Source: an uncultured Bacillota bacterium | GTDB lineage: Bacteria > Bacillota_I > Bacilli_A > RF39 > UBA660 | Length of the DNA: 31,902 bases | NCBI GenBank assembly: GCA_946540075.1 | Contig: CAMNHZ010000004.1 | Coordinates: forward strand, 1 to 31,902 | Direction: 5' to 3' | Shown: positions 8,210 to 15,709 of the stretch, piece by piece | How the letters are laid out: each line of letters opens with the position of its first letter | How positions within the stretch are numbered: the stretch's first letter is position 1 | Position numbers and translations under genes: made by a program | The notes under the pieces: generated by a model | Told to the model about the DNA's origin: nothing | The model's input: only the letters and a program-made list of their open reading frames with translations | Databases searched by the model: none

Positions 8210-10006
8210 TTAATTATTTTGATTTTGAACTTTAGTTCTATCAATAAACCATATCCTACTCATATCAAAGCTACTACTTGATGGTGAAGGATCAGGCATT
8301 TTAAATTTAATTACAACAGGAACTTTAAAGCCACTACCAAAAGCAACACAAGTACCTGGTTGTAAAATACGAAGTTTTTTAATAATTTCTTCTGTAACAT
8401 TTGGTACCATTTCTCTAATATAATTAACATCTTTTGGATGTAACATCTTTAATATTAAGAAATTACTACATTGTGATATGGCAGTTTCAGATATTTCACT
8501 AGGACGTTGTGAGATTATACCAAGTAATACTCCATACTTACGTCCTTCTTTTGTTATACGTTCAAATATGTTATATCCTAGTATTTCTATATCTGAATCA
8601 TTTTGAACATATCTATGCGCTTCTTCTAGCACAATATTAAACGGAAGTTTTGCTCCATTAGGATTATCTTTATTATAATCAAATAACATCTTAGAAAATA
8701 TCTTTGTTAAATTCTTAGCAAGTCTGTCATCTACATAATTGATATTAAAATTAATTATTTGTGCTTTTCGACCATTATCAGCAGTCATTAACTTTCTTAT
8801 ATATTGTTCCTTAGTAATATACTCAGGATAATCAAAATATGTAGCATAATCACTAGCAACTAAAGTATGTAATCTAACCTTTAATAGATTAAAATCATCT
8901 GATACTTTTTCACTTTTTAAAGCACCTTCAGAGATTAAAGCAAAATCGAATGCATCTTGCAAATTTTGAAGATTATATGTAAAAGTACCGTCTGGTAAAG
9001 ATAATTCTAATTCATCATTTAAAAACGATTCCATAAATGTTGTAAGAAGTTCCATCTCACGTATTTTACCACTAGCATCTATAAATAAACACTGTTTTAA
9101 ACTTCTAGTATAACCTGGCTGATATATTTCTGTTTCCAAGTTTAATTCACTGGTATTATAATGTGATAATACTGAAAAAATTTGATCTCGGATTTGAGAA
9201 GATGATCTACCACTTGATAATATATCTAATAAAGCTCGCGCAATAATATCATTCTTATGTTTAATAACTAATGATTCTTCATGTCCAAAGATTGTTACTA
9301 ACTTTAATGCCTTTTCAATAACAGGTAATTGTGATGGTTTATCAGCTCCTAAAAGTAGAGCAATATCATCTACACTAAGTAACCATAATGGAATCTTAAT
9401 TACTTCAGATTCAGAAAAATTAGTATTAGTTGTTAATGCCTTAAAATTAATATTTGGAGATTTTTTGTACAACTCTTTAAATGCTTGATGATATTCTCCA
9501 TATGCATCAAATATAAAGAAACTAGCACGATATGGAATAGCATTTTGCTTCTCAAATAAGTTTTGAATAATTCTAGCAACACTACATGATTTACCACTAC
9601 CACTATTTCCAAAAACGGCAAAATGGTTAGCAAAGAATTCATTAATACTTACTGATAAGTTTACACCAGTATATATTGGACTTTCCCCTAATATTAAATC
9701 TCTATCTTCTTTATACTCATTAGTACTAATTATTAATGGTATTTTTTCTTTAGAAATAAGTTTTATAGTAGCACCAAAAGATGGTTTTCTAATAACACCT
9801 ACTACAAATCTATTTTGATCATCAAACTCACCTAATAAATTTACATATCCTATATTATCTTTTATATCAGTTATTTCACCAACAATCTTTTTTTCAGGAT
9901 CTTCCATAATAACATGAAAATTAACTAAATTCTGATTTTTAACAACTTCCGGATTTAATTGTATAAGAACTGTATTTTCTTCTATACCAATTATATTACC
10001 AAGCAT
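8210..10006 (-). CDS. HerA-like DNA translocase/helicase ATPase (DUF87)
   Basis: FtsK/HerA superfamily motor of 598 residues starting at the ATG at 10004-10006, chosen because AGGAG lies 8 bases upstream; the ATG two codons earlier sits too close to it. N-terminal beta-barrel (HAS-barrel-like, about 1-90), Walker A FGNSGSGKS (132-140), Walker B NIVLEEAHRY (Glu-Glu near 461), and the downstream GIISQRPSEIS and arginine-rich turns typical of HerA. In archaea and many bacteria HerA works with the nuclease NurA in end resection, or in defence with Sir2/DUF4297; none of these partners is beside it here. A lone chromosomal HerA-like ATPase is common in Bacilli-type genomes; its role here is open. 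Confidence 0.88.
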   Translation of the reverse strand: MLGNIIGIEENTVLIQLNPEVVKNQNLVNFHVIMEDPEKKIVGEITDIKDNIGYVNLLGEFDDQNRFVVGVIRKPSFGATIKLISKEKIPLIISTNEYKEDRDLILGESPIYTGVNLSVSINEFFANHFAVFGNSGSGKSCSVARIIQNLFEKQNAIPYRASFFIFDAYGEYHQAFKELYKKSPNINFKALTTNTNFSESEVIKIPLWLLSVDDIALLLGADKPSQLPVIEKALKLVTIFGHEESLVIKHKNDIIARALLDILSSGRSSSQIRDQIFSVLSHYNTSELNLETEIYQPGYTRSLKQCLFIDASGKIREMELLTTFMESFLNDELELSLPDGTFTYNLQNLQDAFDFALISEGALKSEKVSDDFNLLKVRLHTLVASDYATYFDYPEYITKEQYIRKLMTADNGRKAQIINFNINYVDDRLAKNLTKIFSKMLFDYNKDNPNGAKLPFNIVLEEAHRYVQNDSDIEILGYNIFERITKEGRKYGVLLGIISQRPSEISETAISQCSNFLILKMLHPKDVNYIREMVPNVTEEIIKKLRILQPGTCVAFGSGFKVPVVIKFKMPDPSPSSSSFDMSRIWFIDRTKVQNQNN

Positions 10007-10063
10007 ATACATCTCTCCTATTCTAACAATTATAATTATACACATTTTTATGCAAAATTAAAA

Positions 10064-10081
10064 GAGGATATTTTCATCCTC
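10064..10081 (-). terminator. Terminator of the nucleotidase-yqeG-yqeH operon
   Basis: GAGGAT/ATCCTC stem with a 6-base loop on the minus strand, overlapping the yqeH UGA stop and followed by TTTTAATTTT. Confidence 0.75.
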
Positions 10082-11081
10082 AGATTAATGCATCTCTAGT
10101 ATATACATCAACACCTTTTGGTACATAAACTACAAAAGTATCATCTTTCATAAACTTAATAAAGCCTAAGCCATTAATTACTAAGTCTTGATTTTTCGAT
10201 ATTCTTACCTTTCTCTTAACTAATTCCTTTAATCTGTCATTATCTTTATAAAATCTATCAAGTCTTAAACCATCAGACATATAAATGATTATATTATTAT
10301 CACTAAGATCAAGTCTAACTAAATTATCAATAATAATTATTTGAGGCACTTTTACTTGAATGGAAATAGGCTTTATCTCTTTTTTAGGCGTTAATCGTTT
10401 TAATGTCATAATATCAACTACATCAACTATACTATTTTCATCTAATATACCTGGTGTATCAATCAAAGTTAATTCATCATCTACCTTAATATCAACACTA
10501 CTTAATGTTGTTGATGGTAGTATACTTGTTGTAACTTCATTATCTATTTTTGAATAATTATAAATTATTTTATTAATCATTGTTGATTTTCCAGCATTAG
10601 TATATCCTATTACATAAACATTATTTGATTTTTTATACTTATAAATCTTATCCATAAGTAAATCTAAATTATAATTCTTTTTACCACTTATTATTACACT
10701 ATCAACAACATCTAAATTAAATTTTTTAATATAATCTATTAATTTTTTATTGTTCATAGATTTAGGCAAAATATCTCTTTTTGTTAATACTAATATGATA
10801 GGATTGTCTTTTAAATGTCTTTTCATCATGTTAAAATCATTTTGGATCATAAAACTATCAACAACAAGTAAAACTAAATCTTTTGTTTTATTAACTTCAT
10901 CTAGTATTGGAATAAAATCTTGATTAGTTTTTGTAATCTTAGTATATTCTCCATAATTTCTAATTCTAAAACATCTTTCACATAATTTACTATTCTTATA
11001 ATTATCTGGTCTAACAAAACCTTCTTTATTTCTATCTTTATCTTGAATTACAGCTCCACAACCACAACACTTTTTATCCAT
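10080..11081 (-). CDS. yqeH: Circularly permuted ribosome-biogenesis GTPase YqeH
   Basis: GTPase needed for 30S subunit assembly in Bacillus. 333 residues from the ATG at 11079-11081, chosen because AAAGGTG is 6 bases upstream; an in-frame GTG three codons earlier is too close to it. N-terminal zinc finger with CCGCG (5-9) and CERC (34-37). The G motifs occur in permuted order: G4 TKRD (100-103), G5 SGK (132-134), G1 GYTNAGKST (159-167), G3 DTPG (208-211). A C-terminal RNA/protein-binding region follows. It overlaps the yqeG stop by 8 bases, so the two are translationally coupled, as the pair is adjacent in Bacilli generally. Confidence 0.95.
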   Translation of the reverse strand: MDKKCCGCGAVIQDKDRNKEGFVRPDNYKNSKLCERCFRIRNYGEYTKITKTNQDFIPILDEVNKTKDLVLLVVDSFMIQNDFNMMKRHLKDNPIILVLTKRDILPKSMNNKKLIDYIKKFNLDVVDSVIISGKKNYNLDLLMDKIYKYKKSNNVYVIGYTNAGKSTMINKIIYNYSKIDNEVTTSILPSTTLSSVDIKVDDELTLIDTPGILDENSIVDVVDIMTLKRLTPKKEIKPISIQVKVPQIIIIDNLVRLDLSDNNIIIYMSDGLRLDRFYKDNDRLKELVKRKVRISKNQDLVINGLGFIKFMKDDTFVVYVPKGVDVYTRDALI

Positions 11082-11595
11082 AATATTCACCTTTTTTTAA
11101 AATATTCAATTTTTCTAATTTGTTATAAATTCTTTTTTCTCTCATTCGATTTACCTTAGTAAAAAAGAACTCTGATGTTAAAATTGGATCTACAAGTATT
11201 GTTTTTATACCTACTTTATTCCCACCTAATACATCAGTTAATAGTTGATCTCCGATAAGTACAACCTCTTCTTTAGATAATTTATATTTCTTCATAACTT
11301 TAATAAAACTATGCTTTAATGGCTTTAATGAAAAAGAATTAAATGCCACGTCTAATTTTTTAGAAAAAGGCATCAATCTTTTCGCATTACTATTTGAAAA
11401 TATAATAATTAAAAATCCCATTTTCTTTAACTCAGTAAATAGTTCAATCACTTGCTTTGTTGGTATTTTTGCTTTTGACTCCACTAAAGTATTATCTAAA
11501 TCAAACAACAAGCATTTTATACCGCTTTTCTTAAGTTTTTTATAATCAATAGTATAAATACTTTTACTATATATAGAAGGTTTATATTTTATCAT
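11074..11595 (-). CDS. yqeG: YqeG-family HAD phosphatase
   Basis: 173-residue HAD superfamily IIIA phosphatase. Motif I FDLDNTLVES (nucleophile Asp32, acid Asp34), motif II in IIIFSNSNAKR, motif III/IV in VVLIGDQLLTDVLGGN. This small cap-less type includes the mitochondrial phosphatidylglycerophosphatase GEP4, so a PGP phosphatase role is possible, but this is family knowledge rather than anything seen here. AGAGG lies 5 bases before the ATG. It lies 13 bases after the nucleotidase-like gene and overlaps yqeH; the order yqeG-yqeH is conserved in Firmicutes. Confidence 0.9.
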   Translation of the reverse strand: MIKYKPSIYSKSIYTIDYKKLKKSGIKCLLFDLDNTLVESKAKIPTKQVIELFTELKKMGFLIIIFSNSNAKRLMPFSKKLDVAFNSFSLKPLKHSFIKVMKKYKLSKEEVVLIGDQLLTDVLGGNKVGIKTILVDPILTSEFFFTKVNRMREKRIYNKLEKLNILKKGEYYG

Positions 11596-11608
11596 GATTT
11601 CCTCTTTT

Positions 11609-12100
11609 CTACATTTCTAATATTTTATCTAATCTGTCAATTATAGGATATGGATATTCTCTCATTTTTTTAGAAAACTTAATAGCTATTCCACCTTTTT
11701 CTTTCCATTCACGTAAATTAGATTTATAATCATCAATCAATATGGCACCTCTTGGATCTACCATCTTAGTTTTTGATTTTTCTTTGGGAACAACAATAAT
11801 GTTTATTCCAGGTAAATGTTTATTTATGTATTTTATTTTTTGAACTATTTCATTATATGAATTAACATGAGTAAGAATTGAAATATCATACTTATTTGTA
11901 GCTTTTATTCTTTTTATACAATTAATCGAATCATTGATAACTGGTGTGACTAGAAGTATATTTTGCCAATCTAAATATTGAAAGAAATGAATTACTTCTG
12001 TTTCATTTTTTTTATCTATTTTTAAATTATCCATTATTTTGTATGTTGTTTCAATAGTATCTAATATAACACCATCAAAATCAATATATAATTTTTGCAT
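11609..12100 (-). CDS. Small HAD hydrolase resembling 5'(3')-deoxyribonucleotidases
   Basis: 163 residues. Motif I YIDFDGVILDT gives the nucleophile Asp7 and acid/base Asp9, motif II is SILTHVNS (Thr), the conserved Lys is in VVPKEKSKT, and motif IV is AILIDDYKSNLREW. The order and the IDDYKSNL ending match the NT5C/YorS-like nucleotidase branch of HAD enzymes that remove phosphate from nucleotides. AAAGGTGATAAT precedes the ATG. It is first in the operon with yqeG and yqeH and has a consensus promoter. The actual substrate could be another small phosphate ester. Confidence 0.75.
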   Translation of the reverse strand: MQKLYIDFDGVILDTIETTYKIMDNLKIDKKNETEVIHFFQYLDWQNILLVTPVINDSINCIKRIKATNKYDISILTHVNSYNEIVQKIKYINKHLPGINIIVVPKEKSKTKMVDPRGAILIDDYKSNLREWKEKGGIAIKFSKKMREYPYPIIDRLDKILEM

Positions 12101-12124
12101 ATTATCACCTTTACTTCATGTATA

Positions 12125-12153
12125 ATTATAAATTATTATCATAAAATTGTAAA
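12125..12153 (-). promoter_or_regulatory. Promoter of the nucleotidase-yqeG-yqeH operon
   Basis: TTTACA (12148-12153), 17 bases, TATAAT (12125-12130) on the minus strand. The -35 starts in the U-tail region of the preceding Fic gene's terminator. Confidence 0.7.
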
Positions 12154-12160
12154 TAAAAAA

Positions 12161-12184
12161 GCATGAATAGTGCTTTATTCATGC
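12161..12184 (-). terminator. Terminator of the sigma factor-Fic operon
   Basis: 9-bp stem GCATGAATA/TATTCATGC with a 6-base loop, then TTTTTTATTT on the minus strand, just past the Fic stop. Confidence 0.85.
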
Positions 12185-12189
12185 TTGCT

Positions 12190-13134
12190 TTATCGTGTTT
12201 TTCCTATTTTCATGTGTTTCTCAATCATAGTATACATATTATCAATTGAACACTGAATTGTACGAAGATTAAACATTATCCACTTAGTCCACGTTTCACT
12301 ACATGGGTTAAGTGCGATATCTTTTATTAATTCACGATACTGTTCTCTAAAACCATAATAACTAGTTGATAAAGCTAACAATGGTAACTGATAATTTGTA
12401 TCATAAACATTATTAGTATTCTTAGTAAAATACGATGATTGAATTAATCTAGATAATCTTGTATTACCATCACCAAATGGTTGTAATATTGCGATTAAAG
12501 CATGTCCAATAATTGGATGAACAAATAAATCAAATTCAGTATTATGATAAATATCATCGTTAATAAAATCCACAATCTTATCAATTGAATCTGATATAGT
12601 CTTAGAAGATGGAGGAAAATATTGAACATTTGGAGTATTATCAGGATTATATGCGCCTACCCAATATTTATCATTATCACGATATCTTTTTAAAGTTTCC
12701 ATTTCTTCCTCAGTAATCTTTTCTTTATCAATAGATCCTTCCATTATAATACTATGAGCATATTTTAAATTATTCCCACTAATTTTACTAGGGCCTATAA
12801 CTTTATCCATAATATAATCAATAGAATCTATTCTTACATGATTATCATAAATATTCCTAACTAAAGATAACTCATCTCTATTATCAAACAATTGAGTTAC
12901 GATGGTTTCATCAAATTTTATGTTATCTAATAATTGTTTTAGTTGCATTGGATTTAATTCATCTAGTTTAATTAAATAATCTTTATATTCGTCTAATGTA
13001 TATAAGATTTCATTTTGTAATTTCTTATCAAAATATATATTCTCTACACTATTAAAAACGGCATCCATATCAACTGTTTTTATAAGTGCCTGCTTGGCTA
13101 AATACTCTTCATTTAATTTTTCTTTTTCCGTCAT
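12190..13134 (-). CDS. Fic-domain protein with the catalytic His replaced by Gln
   Basis: 314 residues from the ATG at 13132-13134, which has GGGGG about 6 bases upstream; a longer ATG four codons earlier lacks a site. Fic enzymes usually transfer AMP to Ser/Thr/Tyr of a target. The Fic core is visible: KYAHSIIMEG (about 124-133, the LHxxLxxG helix), YRDNDKYWVGAY with the YFPP flap (about 151-175), HPIIGHALIAIL and the active loop QPFGDGNTRLSR (218-229). In this loop the usual HPFxDGNGR begins with Gln218 (codon CAA at 12481-12483) rather than His. A class II-like site SKISGN (116-121) sits where SxxIEGN would carry the inhibitory Glu, here Ser119. It follows a sigma factor gene by 21 bases. 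Probably not a normal AMPylase; a scaffold or altered chemistry is possible. Confidence 0.85.
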   Translation of the reverse strand: MTEKEKLNEEYLAKQALIKTVDMDAVFNSVENIYFDKKLQNEILYTLDEYKDYLIKLDELNPMQLKQLLDNIKFDETIVTQLFDNRDELSLVRNIYDNHVRIDSIDYIMDKVIGPSKISGNNLKYAHSIIMEGSIDKEKITEEEMETLKRYRDNDKYWVGAYNPDNTPNVQYFPPSSKTISDSIDKIVDFINDDIYHNTEFDLFVHPIIGHALIAILQPFGDGNTRLSRLIQSSYFTKNTNNVYDTNYQLPLLALSTSYYGFREQYRELIKDIALNPCSETWTKWIMFNLRTIQCSIDNMYTMIEKHMKIGKTR

Positions 13135-13155
13135 ATTAACCCCCATTATTTCATA

Positions 13156-14094
13156 TTATCTTTTTGTTCTTCTTTTTCTTAATTTTGAACCATATTCTTT
13201 ACGATATTTTTCTAGGTTTAATTCTGCTTGTTCCTCATTTTGAGCATATATCAATAAATCGTTTGTATAAGAAGACATTCTAATTTTCTTAATTGCTTTT
13301 TCTTCAATCTGTGAAATTCTTTGCTTAGTTAAATTAAACATTTTTGCAAGATTAATTAGAGTATTTGGTTCTCCTGAAACTAATCCATATCTAAGTATTA
13401 ACACTTCAATTTCTTGTTGTTTTAAATTACATTTACTTAACAATTCGATTATTTTATTACGTAAATCTTCTTTTTTTACTAATTCATCTGGTGTTGGTTC
13501 TGGTGATACAATATATTTTTCCATTGTTGAGTCATCATTATCAGAAAATGATCTATTAATACTAATAGTATCATGTTCATTTTCTTTTATTAATATAATC
13601 TGTTCTTTTGATAAATTTGATTTCTGCATAATTTCATCAATTGTTGGATTACGGTTCAATTTGTCTTGCAAATCTTTAACCGTTTTATTATATATATATA
13701 TTTTATTATGCATATTAAATGATATTCGAATATTTCTTCCATCATTTTTAAGTGATCTAGAGATCTTATTTCTTATCCACCATGTTGCATATGAAGAAAA
13801 CCTATATCCTAAACTAGGATCAAATTTATCAACTGCAACCATGAGACCTATATTACCCTCTTGAATTAAATCAAGCATAGGTAATCCTTTGCCAGTATAT
13901 TCTGAAGCTATATTAATAACCAGTCTTAAATTTTTTCGTATAAACAATTCTCTAGCTTCCATATCTCCGTTAGCAACTTTCTTAGCTAATTCAACTTCTT
14001 CTTCAGCAGATAGTAATTCTTCTCCATACATATCCTGAATATATAGATTCATTGCATCAGTATCAAAAGATTTTTTTTGAATATTATTTCTCAT
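13156..14094 (-). CDS. Alternative sigma-70-family factor (group 2-like)
   Basis: 312 residues with region 1.2 (about 11-40), region 2 (RKNLRLVINIASEYTGKGLP to YRFSSYATWWIR, 53-108), region 3 (128-200) and region 4 with a clear helix-turn-helix (LINLAKMFNLTKQRISQIEEK, 246-266). Region 1.1 is missing, so it is not the usual RpoD. Trp105-Trp106 for -10 melting are kept, but the residues matching E. coli sigma70 Gln437 and Thr440 are Asn109 and Ser112, and those matching His455 and Glu458 are Asn127 and Asn130, which suggests a changed -10/extended -10 preference. A basic tail of about 40 residues (273-312, ending RKRRTKR) extends past region 4. GAGGAG lies 7 bases before the ATG. Co-transcribed with the Fic gene. 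Confidence 0.88.
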   Translation of the reverse strand: MRNNIQKKSFDTDAMNLYIQDMYGEELLSAEEEVELAKKVANGDMEARELFIRKNLRLVINIASEYTGKGLPMLDLIQEGNIGLMVAVDKFDPSLGYRFSSYATWWIRNKISRSLKNDGRNIRISFNMHNKIYIYNKTVKDLQDKLNRNPTIDEIMQKSNLSKEQIILIKENEHDTISINRSFSDNDDSTMEKYIVSPEPTPDELVKKEDLRNKIIELLSKCNLKQQEIEVLILRYGLVSGEPNTLINLAKMFNLTKQRISQIEEKAIKKIRMSSYTNDLLIYAQNEEQAELNLEKYRKEYGSKLRKRRTKR

Positions 14095-14139
14095 CTGATT
14101 ACTCCTCTTCTATTTGATTTATTTATTAGATTGGTGTAT

Positions 14140-14168
14140 ATAATAGCATCACTTCAATTTTTTGTCAA
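14140..14168 (-). promoter_or_regulatory. Promoter of the sigma factor-Fic operon
   Basis: TTGACA (14163-14168), 17 bases, TATTAT (14140-14145) on the minus strand: housekeeping type, leaving a leader of about 39 bases. The -35 lies close behind the rplT terminator. Confidence 0.75.
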
Positions 14169-14179
14169 TTACATAATAA

Positions 14180-14203
14180 AAAACTCATTTGAAAATGAGT
14201 TTT
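14180..14203 (-). terminator. Terminator of the infC-rpmI-rplT operon
   Basis: 11-bp perfect stem (14180-14190 with 14193-14203), followed by TTTTTTATTA on the minus strand. Confidence 0.85.
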
Positions 14204-14211
14204 ATTATATA

Positions 14212-14763
14212 TTATTTTAATGCATCTAATAATTCAGCTTTTTTCATTGTAGTGTATCCTTTGATACCCTTTTCTTTAGCTAATTCTTTTAATTCGCTAA
14301 CTTTTAATTTAGATAGATCTGTTTTTTCTTCTTTCTTTGTTGTTTTTGTTTCTTTCTTTGTTGTTTTTGTTTCTTTTACTTCTGCTTTTTTTGTTGTAGT
14401 TTTCTTTCCTTCTAAGGCATTTTTAGCAGCGTTAACTAATTCAGCAAATGCTTTTGAATCATCAATAGCTATTTCTGATAACATTTTACGGTTAATAGTA
14501 ACACCTGCTTTAGAAAGACCATTAATGAATTTAGAATAACTAATTCCATTCATTCTACAAGCAGCATTAATTCTTGTAATCCATAATTTTCTGAAATCTC
14601 TTTTCTTTTGTCTTCTATCTCTATATGCATATTTTAATGAATGCATAACTTGTTCGTTAGCTGTTCTATATAATCTATGTTTACTTCCAAAGTAACCTTT
14701 TGCTCGTTTTAATACTTTTTTATGACGAGCACGACTTATTGTTCCACCTTTAACTCTTGCCAT
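14212..14763 (-). CDS. rplT: Ribosomal protein L20 with a C-terminal Lys/Thr linker and Rho_N-like domain
   Basis: Residues 1-119 are a complete L20 (starts MARVKGGTISRARHKKVLK; normal proteins are 117-120 residues): a 50S assembly factor that also represses its own operon. Here the chain continues to 183. Residues about 120-148 are a Lys/Thr/Glu-rich linker (KTTTKKAEVKETKTTKKE type), and 149-183 are LSKLKVSELKELAKEKGIKG plus YTTMKKAELLDAL, which fits the Rho N-terminal/SAP-like helical fold seen in Rho and some nucleic-acid-binding proteins. AGGAGG lies before the ATG. No frameshift is needed to read through. Third gene of the classic infC-rpmI-rplT operon. Confidence 0.95.
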   Translation of the reverse strand: MARVKGGTISRARHKKVLKRAKGYFGSKHRLYRTANEQVMHSLKYAYRDRRQKKRDFRKLWITRINAACRMNGISYSKFINGLSKAGVTINRKMLSEIAIDDSKAFAELVNAAKNALEGKKTTTKKAEVKETKTTKKETKTTKKEEKTDLSKLKVSELKELAKEKGIKGYTTMKKAELLDALK

Positions 14764-14781
14764 AATTTTTCCTCCTTATTA

Positions 14782-14985
14782 TTATTTTCCTAAAATACTC
14801 TTTAATCTTTTGTTGTCAGATTTATTTAACATATTATCGTTTTTAGCATATTTTCTAACTGTTTTTCTGCTCTTTTTACCACTTTTGTGGCTTCCACCTG
14901 CAGTAGTTAATTGTATTTTTCCATTACCATGTTTCTTTGAAACTTTTGATAGACCTTTATGAGTCTTATTTTTTACCTTTGCCAT
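14782..14985 (-). CDS. rpmI: Ribosomal protein L35
   Basis: 67 residues, strongly basic, with the KNKTHKG start and KSGKKSRKTVRKY core of L35 (usual length 64-67). Part of the 50S subunit. It sits 12 bases after infC and 18 bases before rplT, each with an AGGAGG site, so all three are one transcription unit under the leader at 15526-15665. Confidence 0.93.
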   Translation of the reverse strand: MAKVKNKTHKGLSKVSKKHGNGKIQLTTAGGSHKSGKKSRKTVRKYAKNDNMLNKSDNKRLKSILGK

Positions 14986-14997
14986 GTTTTCCTCCTA

Positions 14998-15525
14998 TTA
15001 TTTATCTTTCTTTGGGCTAAGCATCATAGCCATAATACGACCATCTGTTCTTGGCATTGTTTCAATGCTTGCAACATCGTCTAAAGCAGCAGCAAATCGA
15101 AGTAATACATCTTTACCTAATTCTTGATGTGCTAGTTCTCTACCTTTGAAACGAATACTAGCTTTAATTCTATGACCTTTTTCTAAGTATGCTTTTGCAT
15201 GCTTAACTCTAGTATTAAAATCATGAACATCAATTGTTACTGACAATTTATATTCTTTCATTTCTAGATTATTCTCACGTTGTTTTTTCATATTTTCTTT
15301 TTTCTTTTTCTTGATTTGGTACTTATACTTATTATAATCCATTATTTTACACACTGGTGGTGTAGCTTTTGGATTAATTAGAACTAAATCAAAACCTGCA
15401 TATTCTGCAAGTGTTCTTGCATCCTTTATAAGTTTTGTACCTAATTGTTCACCATTAGGTCCTATAACCATTACTTCTCTCGCACGTATTTGATCATTTA
15501 CGTACATTTCTCTGTCTTTTGCGAT
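14998..15525 (-). CDS. infC: Translation initiation factor IF-3, with an ATC start codon
   Basis: IF-3 binds the 30S subunit, blocks 50S joining and checks the start codon-initiator tRNA pair. The N-domain NDQIRAREVMVIGPNGEQLG and the C-domain with IDVHDFNTRVKHAKAYLEKG and TMPRTDGRIMAMML are standard. The only start placed correctly after the GGGAGG site (15534-15539) is ATC at 15523-15525, 8 bases downstream, giving 175 residues that begin (M)AKDREMYVNDQIRARE. This matches the rare-start infC genes of E. coli and Bacillus (ATT), used for autocontrol because IF-3 itself rejects non-standard starts. An internal ATG (Met7) is possible but far from the site; longer GTG/ATG starts run through the terminator hairpin. 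Confidence 0.9.
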   Translation of the reverse strand: MAKDREMYVNDQIRAREVMVIGPNGEQLGTKLIKDARTLAEYAGFDLVLINPKATPPVCKIMDYNKYKYQIKKKKKENMKKQRENNLEMKEYKLSVTIDVHDFNTRVKHAKAYLEKGHRIKASIRFKGRELAHQELGKDVLLRFAAALDDVASIETMPRTDGRIMAMMLSPKKDK

Positions 15526-15665
15526 ATGTGACACCTCCCAAAACATTAAAAAAGTGAATACAATAGTATCCACTTAATATGCCTAATAAGAATATTTAAA
15601 AGCATTTACCCAAAACTTTTTGTAATCGGGTGAGTGTGGATACACTTCTTTCCTTTTTCAATTTC
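15526..15665 (-). promoter_or_regulatory. L20-type leader of infC-rpmI-rplT with terminator/antiterminator switch
   Basis: About 140 bases between the promoter and infC. A terminator hairpin (AAGUGGAUAC/GUAUUCACUU plus UUUU, positions 15575-15552) lies just before the infC ribosome site. An upstream segment GUAUCCAC (15643-15636) is exactly complementary to GUGGAUAC (15573-15566) in the terminator's 5' arm, so the two pairings exclude each other. An ACCC...GGGU hairpin lies between them. This is the design of the Firmicutes L20 leader, in which L20 binding favours the terminator. Confidence 0.8.
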
Positions 15666-15671
15666 TATTTG

Positions 15672-15700
15672 ATTATACATAAAAATATATTCAAAGTCAA
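15672..15700 (-). promoter_or_regulatory. Promoter of the infC operon
   Basis: TTGACT (15695-15700), 17 bases, TATAAT (15672-15677), minus strand. Confidence 0.75.
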
Positions 15701-15709
15701 GCAAAATAT

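Noticed and set aside
9433..9642. Minus-strand 69-codon frame inside the HerA-like gene
   Set aside because: Out-of-frame shadow covering Walker A of the real gene.
12745..12775. SIIMEG in the Fic protein as the class II inhibitory motif (S/T)xxxE(G/N)
   Set aside because: Its position in KYAHSIIMEG matches the LHxxLxxG helix at the start of the Fic core, downstream of where the inhibitory helix lies; SKISGN is the better match.
14189..14539. Plus-strand frame of 116 codons rich in Phe, Val and Ser
   Set aside because: Antisense shadow of the L20 linker and tail; it runs through the operon terminator.
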